Source: Pseudomonadota bacterium
GTDB lineage: Bacteria; Pseudomonadota; Alphaproteobacteria; Rhizobiales; Beijerinckiaceae
Direction of reading: 5' to 3'
Length of the DNA stretch: 44,334 bases
Assembly: GCA_023386155.1 (NCBI GenBank)
Contig: JAEWKH010000073.1
Span: 1-44,334, forward strand
Made by a program: the position numbers and the translations under genes. Each line of letters opens with the position of its first letter. The stretch's first letter is position 1. The notes under the pieces were generated by a model, which was not told the origin of the DNA, did no database searches, and saw nothing but the letters and a program-made list of their open reading frames with translations. Shown here piece after piece: positions 16,466 to 24,587 of the stretch.

Positions 16466-17200
16466 CTAGACGGCGTGGCCCCGGAGCAACGGTGCCTCCA
16501 CCCGCTCGGTCGGCCCGAAAATCTCCTCGAAGGCGCTGCGCATCGCCGAATCGACCTCCGGCATAGTGACGGGGATGCCGAGATCGACGAGGCTCGTGAC
16601 CCCGTGCTCGGTCACGCCGCAGGGAACGATGCCGGAGAAGTGGGACAGGTCGGGCTCCACGTTGAGGCTGATCCCGTGGAAGGTCGCCCAGCGGCGGACG
16701 CGGATGCCGATGGCGGCGATCTTGTCCTCGGCCGTCTCGCCCTTGTCCGGCCGGCGCACCCACACGCCGACCCGGTCTTCCCGCCGCTCGCCGCGGATGT
16801 TGAAGGCCCCGAGCGTCGCGATGAGCCAGGCCTCGAGGGCCGTCACGTAGCGGCGCAGGTCGGGCGCCCGCCGCTTGAGGTCCAGCATCACATAGGCCAC
16901 CCGCTGCCCCGGCCCGTGATAGGTGTACTGCCCTCCCCGCCCCGTCTGATGGACCGGGAAGCGATCCGCGTCGACGAGGTCCGCCGGCTTGGCCGAGGTC
17001 CCGGCCGTATAGAGCGGCGGATGCTCCACCAGCCATACCAGCTCCCGCGCCTCGCCCGCCGCGATCGCCTCGGCGCGCGCCTCCATGAAGGCGACGGCCT
17101 CCTCATAGCCGACCAGGCCGTCGGTGATCAGCCACTCCACGGGAGCGGCGGCATCTGCGGGATGAAATTGAACGGTCAGGCTATCTCGCAGGTTCGACAC
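16466..17200 (-). CDS. lipB: Lipoyl(octanoyl) transferase, 244 aa
   Basis: Moves octanoyl groups from acyl carrier protein to apo-proteins such as the E2 subunits of 2-oxo-acid dehydrogenases, the first step of lipoate synthesis. The signature QTGRGGQYTYHGPGQRVAYVMLDL spans about 85-108. The conserved lysine is K160 (EDKIAAIGIRVRRW) and the acyl-thioester cysteine is C194 (GIVPCGV), after FHGISLNVEPDLSHF. The GTG at 17200 is preferred because AAGGTG lies five bases upstream; the frame continues 72 bases further with no family similarity. lipA is not in the window. Confidence 0.95.
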   Translation of the reverse strand: MSNLRDSLTVQFHPADAAAPVEWLITDGLVGYEEAVAFMEARAEAIAAGEARELVWLVEHPPLYTAGTSAKPADLVDADRFPVHQTGRGGQYTYHGPGQRVAYVMLDLKRRAPDLRRYVTALEAWLIATLGAFNIRGERREDRVGVWVRRPDKGETAEDKIAAIGIRVRRWATFHGISLNVEPDLSHFSGIVPCGVTEHGVTSLVDLGIPVTMPEVDSAMRSAFEEIFGPTERVEAPLLRGHAV

Positions 17201-17452
17201 CGATTCACCTTGAAAAATCTGGCGGGAGGCAGAGCGGGGCTGCCGGCCCCTCGCTGAGCCCGGCGATCCCACATGCCTCGTGAAACTCCCGCTTATATAG
17301 TCGTTACAGGCGCTTATCGCCTATAGCGTCATGGGCAAGCGAGGCATTCGCTCCGCTCAATCGCCGCAAGCTCCACGGAGGGGGTTGCAGCCGCCCAATC
17401 GATCTGCTAGAGCGGCGACCTCTTCAGGAAAACCAGTCCTGAAACCGAGTTC

Positions 17453-17537
17453 GCGGTCATGGCGGAATTGGTAGACGCACTACCTTGAGGTGGTAGCGGG
17501 GAGACCCGTGGAGGTTCGAGTCCTCTTGACCGCACCA
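17453..17537 (+). tRNA. tRNA-Leu (GAG)
   Basis: The acceptor stem GCGGTCA pairs with TGACCGC. The anticodon stem is CTACC/GGTAG with loop TTGAGGT, giving anticodon GAG at 17487-17489. There is a long class II variable arm (CGGGGAGACCCG), a T arm with GGTTCGAGTCC and an encoded CCA. All features fit a leucine tRNA reading CUC and CUU codons. A strong terminator follows. Confidence 0.95.
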
Positions 17538-17564
17538 ACTTTCGGCACTTCGGTGCCGAAGACG

Positions 17565-17592
17565 AAAAAGGCCCCTTCCGGGGCCTTTTTTG
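17565..17592 (+). terminator. Rho-independent terminator after tRNA-Leu
   Basis: AAAAAGGCCCC-ttcc-GGGGCCTTTTTT, a GC-rich stem with a six-T tail. Just before it, 17541-17560 forms a second hairpin (TTCGGCAC / GTGCCGAA). Confidence 0.9.
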
Positions 17593-17761
17593 TTGACCCG
17601 CCCTGCCAGGCCCCGCAGGCGCTTGGACCGTCGTCCCAAGCTCCTGAATCGCGCTGGCAGGAACGGGCGACAACCGATTCTCCGAGAAAGTCTTTTGGGC
17701 GCATTGCGCCGACTTGCCCGCGCACCTAAAAGGCGGGCACCCCACCTTCAGAGGACGGCTG

Positions 17762-19186
17762 ATGCTGGAAGTCGAAGACAAGACGCCGCTCCCGAAGCCC
17801 GATGGGCCTGAAACCGAATCCCTGGCCTTCAGGGACGAGGAAGGCGAACTCAATCCGGAATTCCTGGCTGCCGCCGCCGATGCCATCGAGGCCTCGGAGG
17901 TCGAGCGCCTGCAGAAGCTCGTCGAAGGCTTCCACGAATCCGAGCTCGGCGACCTTCTCGAAGCCCTCGAGCCGGACCAGCGCCCTCGCCTCATCGAGCT
18001 TCTCGGCACGTCCTTCGACTTCGCCGCCCTGACCGAGGTGGACGACGTGGTCCGCGAGGAGATCCTCGAGGAGCTCGAGACCTCGACCGTGGCCGAGGGC
18101 GTGCGCGAGCTCGATTCCGACGACGCCATCACCATTCTCGAAAGCCTTCCCGACGAAGAGAAGGCGGAAGTCCTCGACCAGCTTCCGGCCGTCGAGCGCG
18201 TCGCGCTCCAGCGCTCCCTCGACTATCCCGAGGACAGCGCCGGGCGGCGCATGCAGACCGAGTTCATCGCCGTGCCGCCGTTCTGGACGGTGGGGCAGAC
18301 GATCGACTTCATGCGCGAGACGGAGGACCTGCCGGAGACGTTCTACGAGATCTTCGTCATCGATCCGGCGGCGCACCTGCTCGGATCGGTGCCCCTCGAC
18401 AGGCTCCTGCGCTCGAAGCGCCCGGTCACGATCCAGGAGGTCATGACCGCCGAGCCCGACCGGGTGAAGGCGACCGAGCACCAGGAGGAGGTGGCGCGCC
18501 TGTTCGAGCGCTACAACCTGGTCTCCGCCGCCGTGGTGGACGAGGCGGGCCGCCTCGTCGGCGTCATCCTCGTCGACGACATCGTGGACGTGCTCGAGGA
18601 GGAGGCCGATGCGGACATCAAGCAGCTCGGCGGCGTGAAATCGGACGAGGAGCTTTCCGACACGGTCCTCTACACCCAGAGAAGCCGCTTCCCCTGGCTG
18701 TTCGTGAATATGTGCACGGCCTTGATCGCGGCAAACGTCATCAACCTCTTCGAAGAATCCCTTGAGAAGATGGTGGCGCTCGCCATCCTCATGCCCATCG
18801 TGGCGTCCATGGGGGGCAATGCCGGCACCCAGACCATGACGGTCGCGGTCCGCGCTCTGGCGACCCGCGAGCTCGGCCGCACGAATGCCTGGCGGATCAT
18901 CCGGCGCGAAGCGGGGGTCGGACTGCTCAACGGTCTGATCTTCGCCTGCATCATGGGGTCCGTGGCGGGCCTGTGGTTTCAGTCGGTCGAACTCGGCTTC
19001 GTGATCGGGCTCGCGCTGATCGGGGTCCTCCTCTTCGCGGCCCTGGGAGGAATATTTGTCCCCCTGACCCTCAACCGCCTCGGCGTCGACCCCGCGGTGT
19101 CGTCGGGCCCCTTCGTCACGAGCATCACGGACATCGTCGGCTTCTTCACCTTTTTAGGTATCGCAACGGCCTGGTTTCATCTGTAG
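17762..19186 (+). CDS. mgtE: MgtE-type magnesium transporter, 474 aa
   Basis: A Mg2+ channel of the inner membrane. The N-terminal MgtE-N superhelix spans about 25-135 (acidic, with repeated LLEAL-type helices). Two CBS domains span about 140-265 (VTIQEVMTAEPDRVKATEHQEEV and AAVVDEAGRLVGVILVDDIVDVLEEE). A connecting helix leads to five membrane segments from about residue 315. The selectivity and gating motif MGGNAGTQTMTVAVRALA is intact, as is PFVTSITDIVGFFTFLG at the end. The family senses Mg2+ through the N and CBS domains. I chose the ATG at 17762, after GAGGAC; the TTG at 17714 is in frame but lacks support. No Mg riboswitch was recognised upstream. Confidence 0.95.
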   Translation: MLEVEDKTPLPKPDGPETESLAFRDEEGELNPEFLAAAADAIEASEVERLQKLVEGFHESELGDLLEALEPDQRPRLIELLGTSFDFAALTEVDDVVREEILEELETSTVAEGVRELDSDDAITILESLPDEEKAEVLDQLPAVERVALQRSLDYPEDSAGRRMQTEFIAVPPFWTVGQTIDFMRETEDLPETFYEIFVIDPAAHLLGSVPLDRLLRSKRPVTIQEVMTAEPDRVKATEHQEEVARLFERYNLVSAAVVDEAGRLVGVILVDDIVDVLEEEADADIKQLGGVKSDEELSDTVLYTQRSRFPWLFVNMCTALIAANVINLFEESLEKMVALAILMPIVASMGGNAGTQTMTVAVRALATRELGRTNAWRIIRREAGVGLLNGLIFACIMGSVAGLWFQSVELGFVIGLALIGVLLFAALGGIFVPLTLNRLGVDPAVSSGPFVTSITDIVGFFTFLGIATAWFHL

Positions 19187-19210
19187 GCTGGCTTCGCACC
19201 GCTGTCGCGG

Positions 19211-19246
19211 GAGCCTGTTAACCCTCTTCTGTAAGAGCCTGTTAAC
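19211..19246. repeat. Two direct copies of GAGCCTGTTAAC
   Basis: Exact 12-base copies at 19211-19222 and 19235-19246, spaced 24 bases start to start, in the 114-base gap between mgtE and the GH25 gene. Each ends in the palindrome GTTAAC. A spacing near two helical turns fits a dimeric regulator site, but no regulator is suggested by the sequence. Confidence 0.5.
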
Positions 19247-19300
19247 GGTCTTCCGGCATCTCTGGTGCGATCCAGTCCCGTGTACAATACAGTTGAACCG

Positions 19301-20200
19301 ATGAAGACTCGCCGCCGCTCCTCCAGCCGCTCCAAGAGTTCCGGCCTGACGACGTTCGTTCGGGCCGCCCGGTTCAGCGCGCTCACCGCCGTCGCCCTGG
19401 GGCTCGCCTCCTGCGCGATCATGCCCTCGTCGAACCGTTACCCGACCAAGGGCGACGCCCGCCCCCATGAGGGCGTCGCGACGGCTCACCGGCTGCCGAT
19501 CCATGGGGTCGACATCTCCAAGTGGCAGGGCGATGTCGACTGGGCGGCCCTGCGCCAGGCCGGGACCAAGTTCGCCTTCATCAAGGCGACGGAGGGCGGC
19601 GACCATATCGACAGCAAGTTCCACGAGAACTGGTGGGAGGCCAAGAAGGCCGGCGTGCCGCGGGGCGCCTATCATTTCGTCTACTGGTGCCGGCCGGCCC
19701 ACGAGCAGGCGGCCTGGTTCAAGAAGAACGTGCCCCAGGACCCGGCTTCCCTGCCGCCCGTCCTCGACGTGGAATGGAACGGGCAATCGGTGAACTGCCC
19801 GAAGAAGGTTCCGCGCGAGCAGGCGCTCGCCATGATCGACGTGATGCTGCGCGAGATGGAAGCCCATACCGGCAAGCGTCCGATCATCTACACCGACATC
19901 ACCTTCCACAAGGAGATCCTGGAAGGCGAGTTCAACGATTACCCCTATTGGATCCGCAGCACCGCGGCCGAGCCCCATCATCGCTACAACGACCGCCGCT
20001 GGACGTTCTGGCAGTTCACGACCACGGGCCGGGTCCCCGGCGTGAAGGGCGACGTCGACCGCAACACCTTCTACGGCACCGAAAACCAGTGGCGGATGTT
20101 CGTCCAGAGCGCCTGCGACCCCCGCGACCACAGCCGCCTCAGCCAGCAGGGCGTCTGCCGCGACATGGACCCCGTCCAGACCGCGAGCATCGGGGAGTAA
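19301..20200 (+). CDS. GH25 family lysozyme-like lipoprotein, 299 aa
   Basis: A muramidase that would cut the MurNAc-GlcNAc bond of peptidoglycan. HGVDISKWQGDVDW (D71) opens the GH25 barrel. FAFIKATEG, PRGAYHFVYW and PVLDVEWNG (the catalytic Asp-x-Glu) follow, then RPIIYTDI and the late RRWTFWQFTTTGRVPGV. Upstream of the domain is an Arg-rich N-terminus, a hydrophobic segment and a lipobox-like LASC (C38), so it may be a lipoprotein facing the periplasm. Such Arg-rich extended N-termini are common in rhizobial GH25 proteins. The ATG at 19301 was chosen because the signal region then begins correctly. Either cell-wall remodelling or a phage-derived origin is possible. Confidence 0.9.
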   Translation: MKTRRRSSSRSKSSGLTTFVRAARFSALTAVALGLASCAIMPSSNRYPTKGDARPHEGVATAHRLPIHGVDISKWQGDVDWAALRQAGTKFAFIKATEGGDHIDSKFHENWWEAKKAGVPRGAYHFVYWCRPAHEQAAWFKKNVPQDPASLPPVLDVEWNGQSVNCPKKVPREQALAMIDVMLREMEAHTGKRPIIYTDITFHKEILEGEFNDYPYWIRSTAAEPHHRYNDRRWTFWQFTTTGRVPGVKGDVDRNTFYGTENQWRMFVQSACDPRDHSRLSQQGVCRDMDPVQTASIGE

Positions 20201-20285
20201 GGAAACAGAAGGACCAGTGACAATTCCTGTCCTCTCAGCACGTGAGAAGTCGTGCTGTATCTCTGTTCCCACTTATCGATAAGGC

Positions 20286-20397
20286 TAAAGAATCGGACCA
20301 AAGTGGACCCACTTTTGGATCCCATCCGATGCTTCTTCTCTCAGAAGGGGCATCGTTGGCGCGAAGACCGGAGCCACTTTTTCGCACGACACGCTAG
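20286..20397. repeat. Dispersed intergenic repeat, copy 1 (AATCGGACC...AAGTGG type)
   Basis: This stretch matches 26829-26964. It has GCTAAAG, AATCGGACC, AAGTGG with its inverse CCACTTTTGG, CATCCGATGCTTC, GGGCATCGTT, ACCGGAgCCACTTTTTCGC and CTAGC, in the same order. It is a set of nested palindromes that would fold into long hairpins. Elements of this type occur in many copies in Methylobacteriaceae and relatives. It lies just upstream of the promoter of the second RTX gene. Confidence 0.75.
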
Positions 20398-20428
20398 CAC
20401 TCGTCTTTGGGATGAAAGACCCAGCCAC

Positions 20429-20457
20429 TTGCTCAAGTCAATGAAACGATATATTAT
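20429..20457 (+). promoter_or_regulatory. Promoter candidate for the second RTX gene
   Basis: TTGCTC at 20429-20434, a 17-base spacer and TATTAT at 20452-20457, followed by an AT-rich start region. The ATG is 35 bases further at 20493. Confidence 0.45.
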
Positions 20458-20492
20458 TTAAGAACCTAGCTTTCTTAAAGCCGAGAGAACTG

Positions 20493-21491
20493 ATGGCGAC
20501 TAGGGCGTATCAAGGCGAAAGCAATCAAATTTTGCCGGGCGGCTGCATTGTTTTAGATGATCCTGCTATTGTCCTTCCTACCTATCCGGAAGGTACCATG
20601 GTCACCGGAACCGATGCTGATGACGTTCTGATAGGCGGTGACTATAATGATACGATCGTTGGCGGAGCCGGAAATGATACGCTCACCGGTGGGCTAGGGG
20701 CTGATACGCTCCTTGGCGGCATCGGTGACGACGTCTACCGGCCGGCTGGCAGCGCTGATCTCGGCTGGGGCGGGGGCGATGTCATCGAGGATGCAGGCGG
20801 GAACGACACTCTTTACATCGGATGGGGTGGACCTTCAGAAATCGCCTGCCTCTTCAAGGTAAGTGACGACCTCATTCTTTACTTCCGCAACGGAATGACT
20901 GCATCCGTCGGTCAGTTGACGATCAAGAACTACTTCACGGCCGACGGCTATATCGAGAACATCGATTTTGACGGCACCGTCTGGCATATGGAGGACGTTC
21001 TGGCGGCTCTCGGACGCACGCCAGGCACAAATCCTGGCACGCCTTCCAATCCAAACGCGCCCGTCGTTGCTCCTGCTCCCCAAGAGAACGGTCAAGATGA
21101 GGACATTCCCGAGGCCACGACAGACAGCAGTATCCTTGCCGGCACCGCGGGCCGTGACGTTCTGACCGGCACCGAAGATGCCGATGTCTTCCGCTTCTCC
21201 AGCCGGACCGATGTCGGTCTCGGCAAGAAGCGCGATATCATCGTGAACTTCGAGCATGGCACCGACACGATCGATCTCAGCGGGATCGATGCCAACGCGA
21301 AGGCTGCCGGCAACAACGCCTTCACATCGCTCCTGACCGGCAAGAAGCCTTTCACGAAGGCCGGCCAGCTTCATTACGACAAGAAGACGGGCATTCTCTC
21401 CGGCAACATGGATAAGGACGCGGCGGCCGAGTTTCAAATCCAGCTCAAGAACAAGCCGGCTCTCCTGAAGCTCAGCGACTTCATTCTCTGA
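20493..21491 (+). CDS. Small RTX calcium-binding protein, predicted type I secretion substrate, 332 aa
   Basis: Residues about 35-85 hold typical RTX nonapeptides (GTDADDVLIGGDYNDTIVGG, then GAGNDTLTGGLGADTLLGG). A beta-rich middle (about 90-170) resembles the domain often following RTX repeats (GGNDTLYIGWG, IENIDFDGTVW). After a Pro/Asn linker (about 172-210), a second domain begins GTAGRDVLTGTEDADVFRFS and ends with KLSDFIL, a classical uncleaved C-terminal type I secretion signal. There is no Sec signal peptide. With few canonical nonapeptides, calcium-triggered folding outside the cell is likely but no enzymatic domain is seen. The first third is lower in G+C than the last third. No hlyB/hlyD-like exporter is in the window. 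Confidence 0.85.
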   Translation: MATRAYQGESNQILPGGCIVLDDPAIVLPTYPEGTMVTGTDADDVLIGGDYNDTIVGGAGNDTLTGGLGADTLLGGIGDDVYRPAGSADLGWGGGDVIEDAGGNDTLYIGWGGPSEIACLFKVSDDLILYFRNGMTASVGQLTIKNYFTADGYIENIDFDGTVWHMEDVLAALGRTPGTNPGTPSNPNAPVVAPAPQENGQDEDIPEATTDSSILAGTAGRDVLTGTEDADVFRFSSRTDVGLGKKRDIIVNFEHGTDTIDLSGIDANAKAAGNNAFTSLLTGKKPFTKAGQLHYDKKTGILSGNMDKDAAAEFQIQLKNKPALLKLSDFIL

Positions 21492-21517
21492 TCGACCGAT
21501 CCGAGCCAAGCTTCCAC

Positions 21518-21548
21518 ACTCCCCTGCCCCTCGGCCGGGGAGTTTTTG
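21518..21548 (+). terminator. Rho-independent terminator after the second RTX gene
   Basis: ACTCCCC (21518-21524) pairs with GGGGAGT (21537-21543), followed by TTTTTGTT. It lies 27 bases past the stop codon. Confidence 0.85.
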
Positions 21549-21678
21549 TTGTCTCCCTTGGTCAGATTTCTCCGATCTGCCGCTTGATAAGGGCAGCATG
21601 GCTGACCAAAATGGGCGGCGACAAAAGCGATCCATCGCGTACCCTTGCCGGGTCGATGAATGGGAATGGGAGGACACG

Positions 21679-22851
21679 ATGCTGCCGAATGCCGCCAAGG
21701 GCTTCAATTTCGATCTGGGCGAGACCGCCGACGCCATCCGCGAGACCGTGCGCGACTTCGCGCAGGAGAAGATCGCCCCGCGGGCGGAGGAGATCGACCG
21801 GACGAACCTTTTCCCCCGCGACCTCTGGCCCCAGATGGGCGAGCTCGGCCTTCACGGCATCACGGTCGAGGAGGAATATGGCGGGGCCGGGCTCGGCTAT
21901 CTCGAGCACGTGATCGCCATGGAGGAGATTTCCCGCGCCTCGGCCTCGGTCGGCCTGTCCTACGGCGCCCATTCGAACCTCTGCGTCAACCAGATCCGCC
22001 GCAACGGCAACGAGGCGCAGAAGCGCCGCTACCTGCCGAAGCTGATCTCGGGCGAGCATCTCGGGGCGCTCGCCATGTCCGAGCCTGGCTCCGGCTCCGA
22101 CGTGGTGTCGATGCGCACCCGCGCCGAGAAGCGCGGCGACCGCTACGTGCTCAACGGCAACAAGATGTGGATCACCAACGGCCCCACGGCCGACACGCTG
22201 GTGGTCTATGCCAAGACCGATCCCGCGGCCGGCCCGCGCGGCATGACCGCCTTCCTGATCGAGAAGGGCTTCAAGGGCTTCTCCACCCACCAGAAGCTCG
22301 ACAAGCTCGGCATGCGCGGCTCGGACACCTGCGAACTGGTGTTCGAGGATTGCGAGGTGCCTGAGGAGAACGTGCTGGGCGAGGTCGGCCGGGGCGTCAA
22401 CGTGCTCATGTCCGGCCTCGATTACGAGCGCGCCGTGCTGGCCGCCGGCTCCACGGGCATCATGCAGGCCTGCATGGACGTGGTCCTGCCCTACATCCAC
22501 GAGCGCAAGCAGTTCGGCCAGGCCATCGGCGAGTTCCAGCTCGTGCAGGGCAAGGTCGCCGATATGTACGTGACGATGAATGCCGCGAAGGCCTATGTCT
22601 ACGCGGTCGCCAAGGCCTGCGACCGGAGCGAGACCACCCGCGAGGACGCGGCCGGCGCCATCCTCTACGCGGCCGAGAACGCCACCAGGATGGCCCTCGA
22701 CGCGATCCAGCTCCTGGGCGGCAACGGCTACATCAACGACTACCCGACGGGCCGCCTGCTGCGCGACGCGAAGCTCTACGAGATCGGCGCGGGCACGAGC
22801 GAAATCCGCCGCATGCTGATCGGACGCGAGCTGTTCGCCAAGACGGCGTGA
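21679..22851 (+). CDS. ivd: Isovaleryl-CoA dehydrogenase, 390 aa
   Basis: An FAD-dependent acyl-CoA dehydrogenase that converts isovaleryl-CoA to 3-methylcrotonyl-CoA in leucine degradation. Acyl-CoA dehydrogenase signatures are GALAMSEPGSGSDVVSM and the C-terminal QLLGGNGYINDYPTGRLLRDAKLYEIGAGTSEIRR. The segment LMSGLDYERAVLA is where isovaleryl-CoA dehydrogenases uniquely place their catalytic glutamate (E of DYER), which separates them from short-chain and butyryl enzymes. The start at 21679 follows GGGAGGA and gives the usual length. Its product is the substrate of the MccA/MccB carboxylase; mccB is 6 kb to the left. The GST gene follows after nine bases and is probably co-transcribed. 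Confidence 0.94.
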   Translation: MLPNAAKGFNFDLGETADAIRETVRDFAQEKIAPRAEEIDRTNLFPRDLWPQMGELGLHGITVEEEYGGAGLGYLEHVIAMEEISRASASVGLSYGAHSNLCVNQIRRNGNEAQKRRYLPKLISGEHLGALAMSEPGSGSDVVSMRTRAEKRGDRYVLNGNKMWITNGPTADTLVVYAKTDPAAGPRGMTAFLIEKGFKGFSTHQKLDKLGMRGSDTCELVFEDCEVPEENVLGEVGRGVNVLMSGLDYERAVLAAGSTGIMQACMDVVLPYIHERKQFGQAIGEFQLVQGKVADMYVTMNAAKAYVYAVAKACDRSETTREDAAGAILYAAENATRMALDAIQLLGGNGYINDYPTGRLLRDAKLYEIGAGTSEIRRMLIGRELFAKTA

Positions 22852-22860
22852 GAGGCCCCG

Positions 22861-23514
22861 ATGTCCCTGCAGCTCTACGCGCATCCGTTCTCGTCGTACT
22901 GCCAGAAGGTCCTGACCGCGCTCTACGAGAACGGCACGCCGTTCGAGTACCGGATGCTGGGCGACGCGCAGAGCAACGCCGAGCTGGAGGCGTTGTGGCC
23001 GATCAAGCGCTTTCCCGTGCTCGTGGACGATGGCCGCACCGTCGTGGAGGCGACGATCATCATCGAGCATCTCGGCCTCCATCATCCCGGGCCGGTGCGG
23101 ATGATCCCGGACGACGCTCGGTCGGCTCTCGACGTGCGGCTGATGGATCGCTTCTTCGACAATTACGTCATGACGCCGATGCAGAAGATCGCCCTCGACC
23201 ACCTCCGGCCGGAGACGGAGCGCGATCCCTACGGCGTCGCCGAGGCGCGGGCGATGCTCGACAGGGCCTATGCCTGGCTCGACGACACGCTTGCCGGGCG
23301 TGAATGGGCCGCGGGCAATGCGTTCACGATGGCTGATTGCGCGGCGGCTCCGTCGCTCTTCTATGCCGATTGGGTGCAACCCGTCGGCGAGGCGTTCAGG
23401 CGGGTCCGGGACTACCGGCAGAGGCTCCTCGCCCGCCATTCCTTTGCGCGGGCGGTCGACGAGGCCCGGCCCTACCGCCGGTTCTTTCCGCCGGGCGCCC
23501 CCGACCGGGACTGA
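22861..23514 (+). CDS. Glutathione S-transferase family protein, 217 aa
   Basis: The N-terminal thioredoxin-like domain begins LQLYAHPFSSYCQKVLTALYENG, with a Ser/Cys pair at the catalytic position. KRFPVLVDDGRTVVEATIIIEHL carries the cis-Pro and the glutathione-contacting E-A/S turn. The all-helical C-terminal domain includes WAAGNAFTMADCAAAPSLFYADW, the usual N-capping box. The ATG at 22861 is nine bases after ivd, so they form one operon; a GST next to ivd recurs in related genomes as far as I recall. Its substrate is unknown; handling of reactive enoyl-CoA by-products is a guess. Confidence 0.88.
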   Translation: MSLQLYAHPFSSYCQKVLTALYENGTPFEYRMLGDAQSNAELEALWPIKRFPVLVDDGRTVVEATIIIEHLGLHHPGPVRMIPDDARSALDVRLMDRFFDNYVMTPMQKIALDHLRPETERDPYGVAEARAMLDRAYAWLDDTLAGREWAAGNAFTMADCAAAPSLFYADWVQPVGEAFRRVRDYRQRLLARHSFARAVDEARPYRRFFPPGAPDRD

Positions 23515-23528
23515 TGCACGACAGCTTC

Positions 23529-23646
23529 ACCTCTCCCCGGTGGGGAGAGGTCGAGCGCAGCGAGGGTGAGGGGGAGAGGGCTGCCCGGATAGACCTGTAA
23601 CCCCTCACCCGCGCCTGAAGGCGCGACCTCTCCCTCAAGGAGAGGT
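23529..23646. repeat. Compound palindromic repeat (CCTCTCCCC / GGGGAGAGG family)
   Basis: Unit one is ACCTCTCCCC-ggt-GGGGAGAGGT (23529-23551). Unit two is ACCTCTCC-ctcaa-GGAGAGGT (23626-23646). Between them GGGTGAGGGG (23564-23573) faces CCCCTCACCC (23601-23610), with a small hairpin GCGCCTGAAGGCGC at 23611-23624. The whole forms a branched palindrome like the REP/BIME elements of enteric bacteria. Shorter relatives are at 24501, 32434, 44017 and 44143. Confidence 0.75.
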
Positions 23647-23777
23647 AAGACCGCGCTTCACGCGGGTAGGCTCTCGCTCACATACCCGCTTCAATCGCCC
23701 CACAAGACAAACGGAGAGAGGTGGCGCGTCTTCGACCATCCCGCTATGAAAACCCATCGCATCATCAGGAAACAGCC

Positions 23778-24482
23778 ATGACCCTCGACAAGACCATCGC
23801 CGATGCCCTGCGCGCCGCCTCCACGGCCACGATCACCACCGTGCTGCTGAAGAAGGGCGTTCGCCGCTGCTGGATGAAGGGGCCGATGCCGGCCTTCAAC
23901 GCCACGGAGAAGATGGTCGGGCGCGCCTTCACCCTGCGCTTCGTGCCCGCCCGCGAGGATCTGGCGACGCCGGAATCCTGGGCCTCCCCGCGCTCCACCC
24001 GCGCGGCCATCGAGGACATGCCGGAGGGCTGCATCGCGGTGGTCGATTCCATGGGCGTCACCGATGCCGGCATCTTCGGCGACATCCTCACCGCCCGCAT
24101 GAAGAAGCGGGGCGTCGCCGCGCTGATCACGGACGGCGTGGTGCGCGATGCGGTCGGCGTCGAGGGCACGAACCTGCCGGTCTGGTGCGCGGGCGTGGCC
24201 GCTCCGCCGTCGGTGGCGGGCCTGACCTTCGTGGGCTGGCAGGAGCCCATCGGCTGCGGCGGCGTCGCCATCTTCCCGGACGACGTGATCGTGGCCGACC
24301 GTGACGGCGTCGTGGTGATCCCGGCCGCCATGGTGGAAGAGGTCGCCAAGGCGGCCGTCGAGCAGGAGCGCTACGAGCTCTGGGTCATGCGCGAGGTCGA
24401 GAAGGGCGTCCCCCTCCCCGGCCTGTATCCGCCGAACGCGGAGACCAAGGCCCGCTACGAGGCCGAGTCGAACAGGTCCTGA
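23778..24482 (+). CDS. RraA / HMG-aldolase family protein, 234 aa
   Basis: The family includes RraA, a regulator of RNase E, and class II 4-hydroxy-4-methyl-2-oxoglutarate/oxaloacetate aldolases and decarboxylases. The shared site is visible as GVAALITDGVVRDAVGV (R and D of the metal and substrate site), followed by LPVWCAGVAAP and GVAIFPDDVIVADRDGVVVIP. TATITTVLLKKGV at the start is the usual beginning of the longer, aldolase-like members. The presence of the R-D pair favours an aldolase or decarboxylase over a pure RNase regulator, but the substrate is unknown. The ATG at 23778 was chosen for the family-like start and AGGA upstream. Confidence 0.82.
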   Translation: MTLDKTIADALRAASTATITTVLLKKGVRRCWMKGPMPAFNATEKMVGRAFTLRFVPAREDLATPESWASPRSTRAAIEDMPEGCIAVVDSMGVTDAGIFGDILTARMKKRGVAALITDGVVRDAVGVEGTNLPVWCAGVAAPPSVAGLTFVGWQEPIGCGGVAIFPDDVIVADRDGVVVIPAAMVEEVAKAAVEQERYELWVMREVEKGVPLPGLYPPNAETKARYEAESNRS

Positions 24483-24500
24483 GTCGACTGCGCGTGTGTC

Positions 24501-24522
24501 CCCTCTCCCGACCGGGAGAGGG
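24501..24522. repeat. Short palindrome CCCTCTCCCG / CGGGAGAGGG
   Basis: Two perfect ten-base arms around AC. The same arms occur around GA at 44017-44038. It lies 19 bases after the RraA-family stop codon and may also stop transcription. Confidence 0.7.
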
Positions 24523-24587
24523 AGAGCGCCAAGCTGGTTTCCGGTCTCGCTCATTCACACGATGAGCATCAACACTAAGGATGGCGC

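Noticed and set aside
17640..17761. A Mg2+ riboswitch before mgtE
   Set aside because: I could not find M-box-like conserved blocks; only the tRNA-Leu terminator and a short leader are visible.
21562..23439. A 625-codon open frame on the minus strand
   Set aside because: Antisense to ivd and the GST gene, His/Arg/Gly-rich with no motif.
23529..23646. A possible CRISPR array
   Set aside because: The repeats are inverted arms of one palindrome with irregular spacing, not direct repeats with spacers. No cas genes occur in the window.
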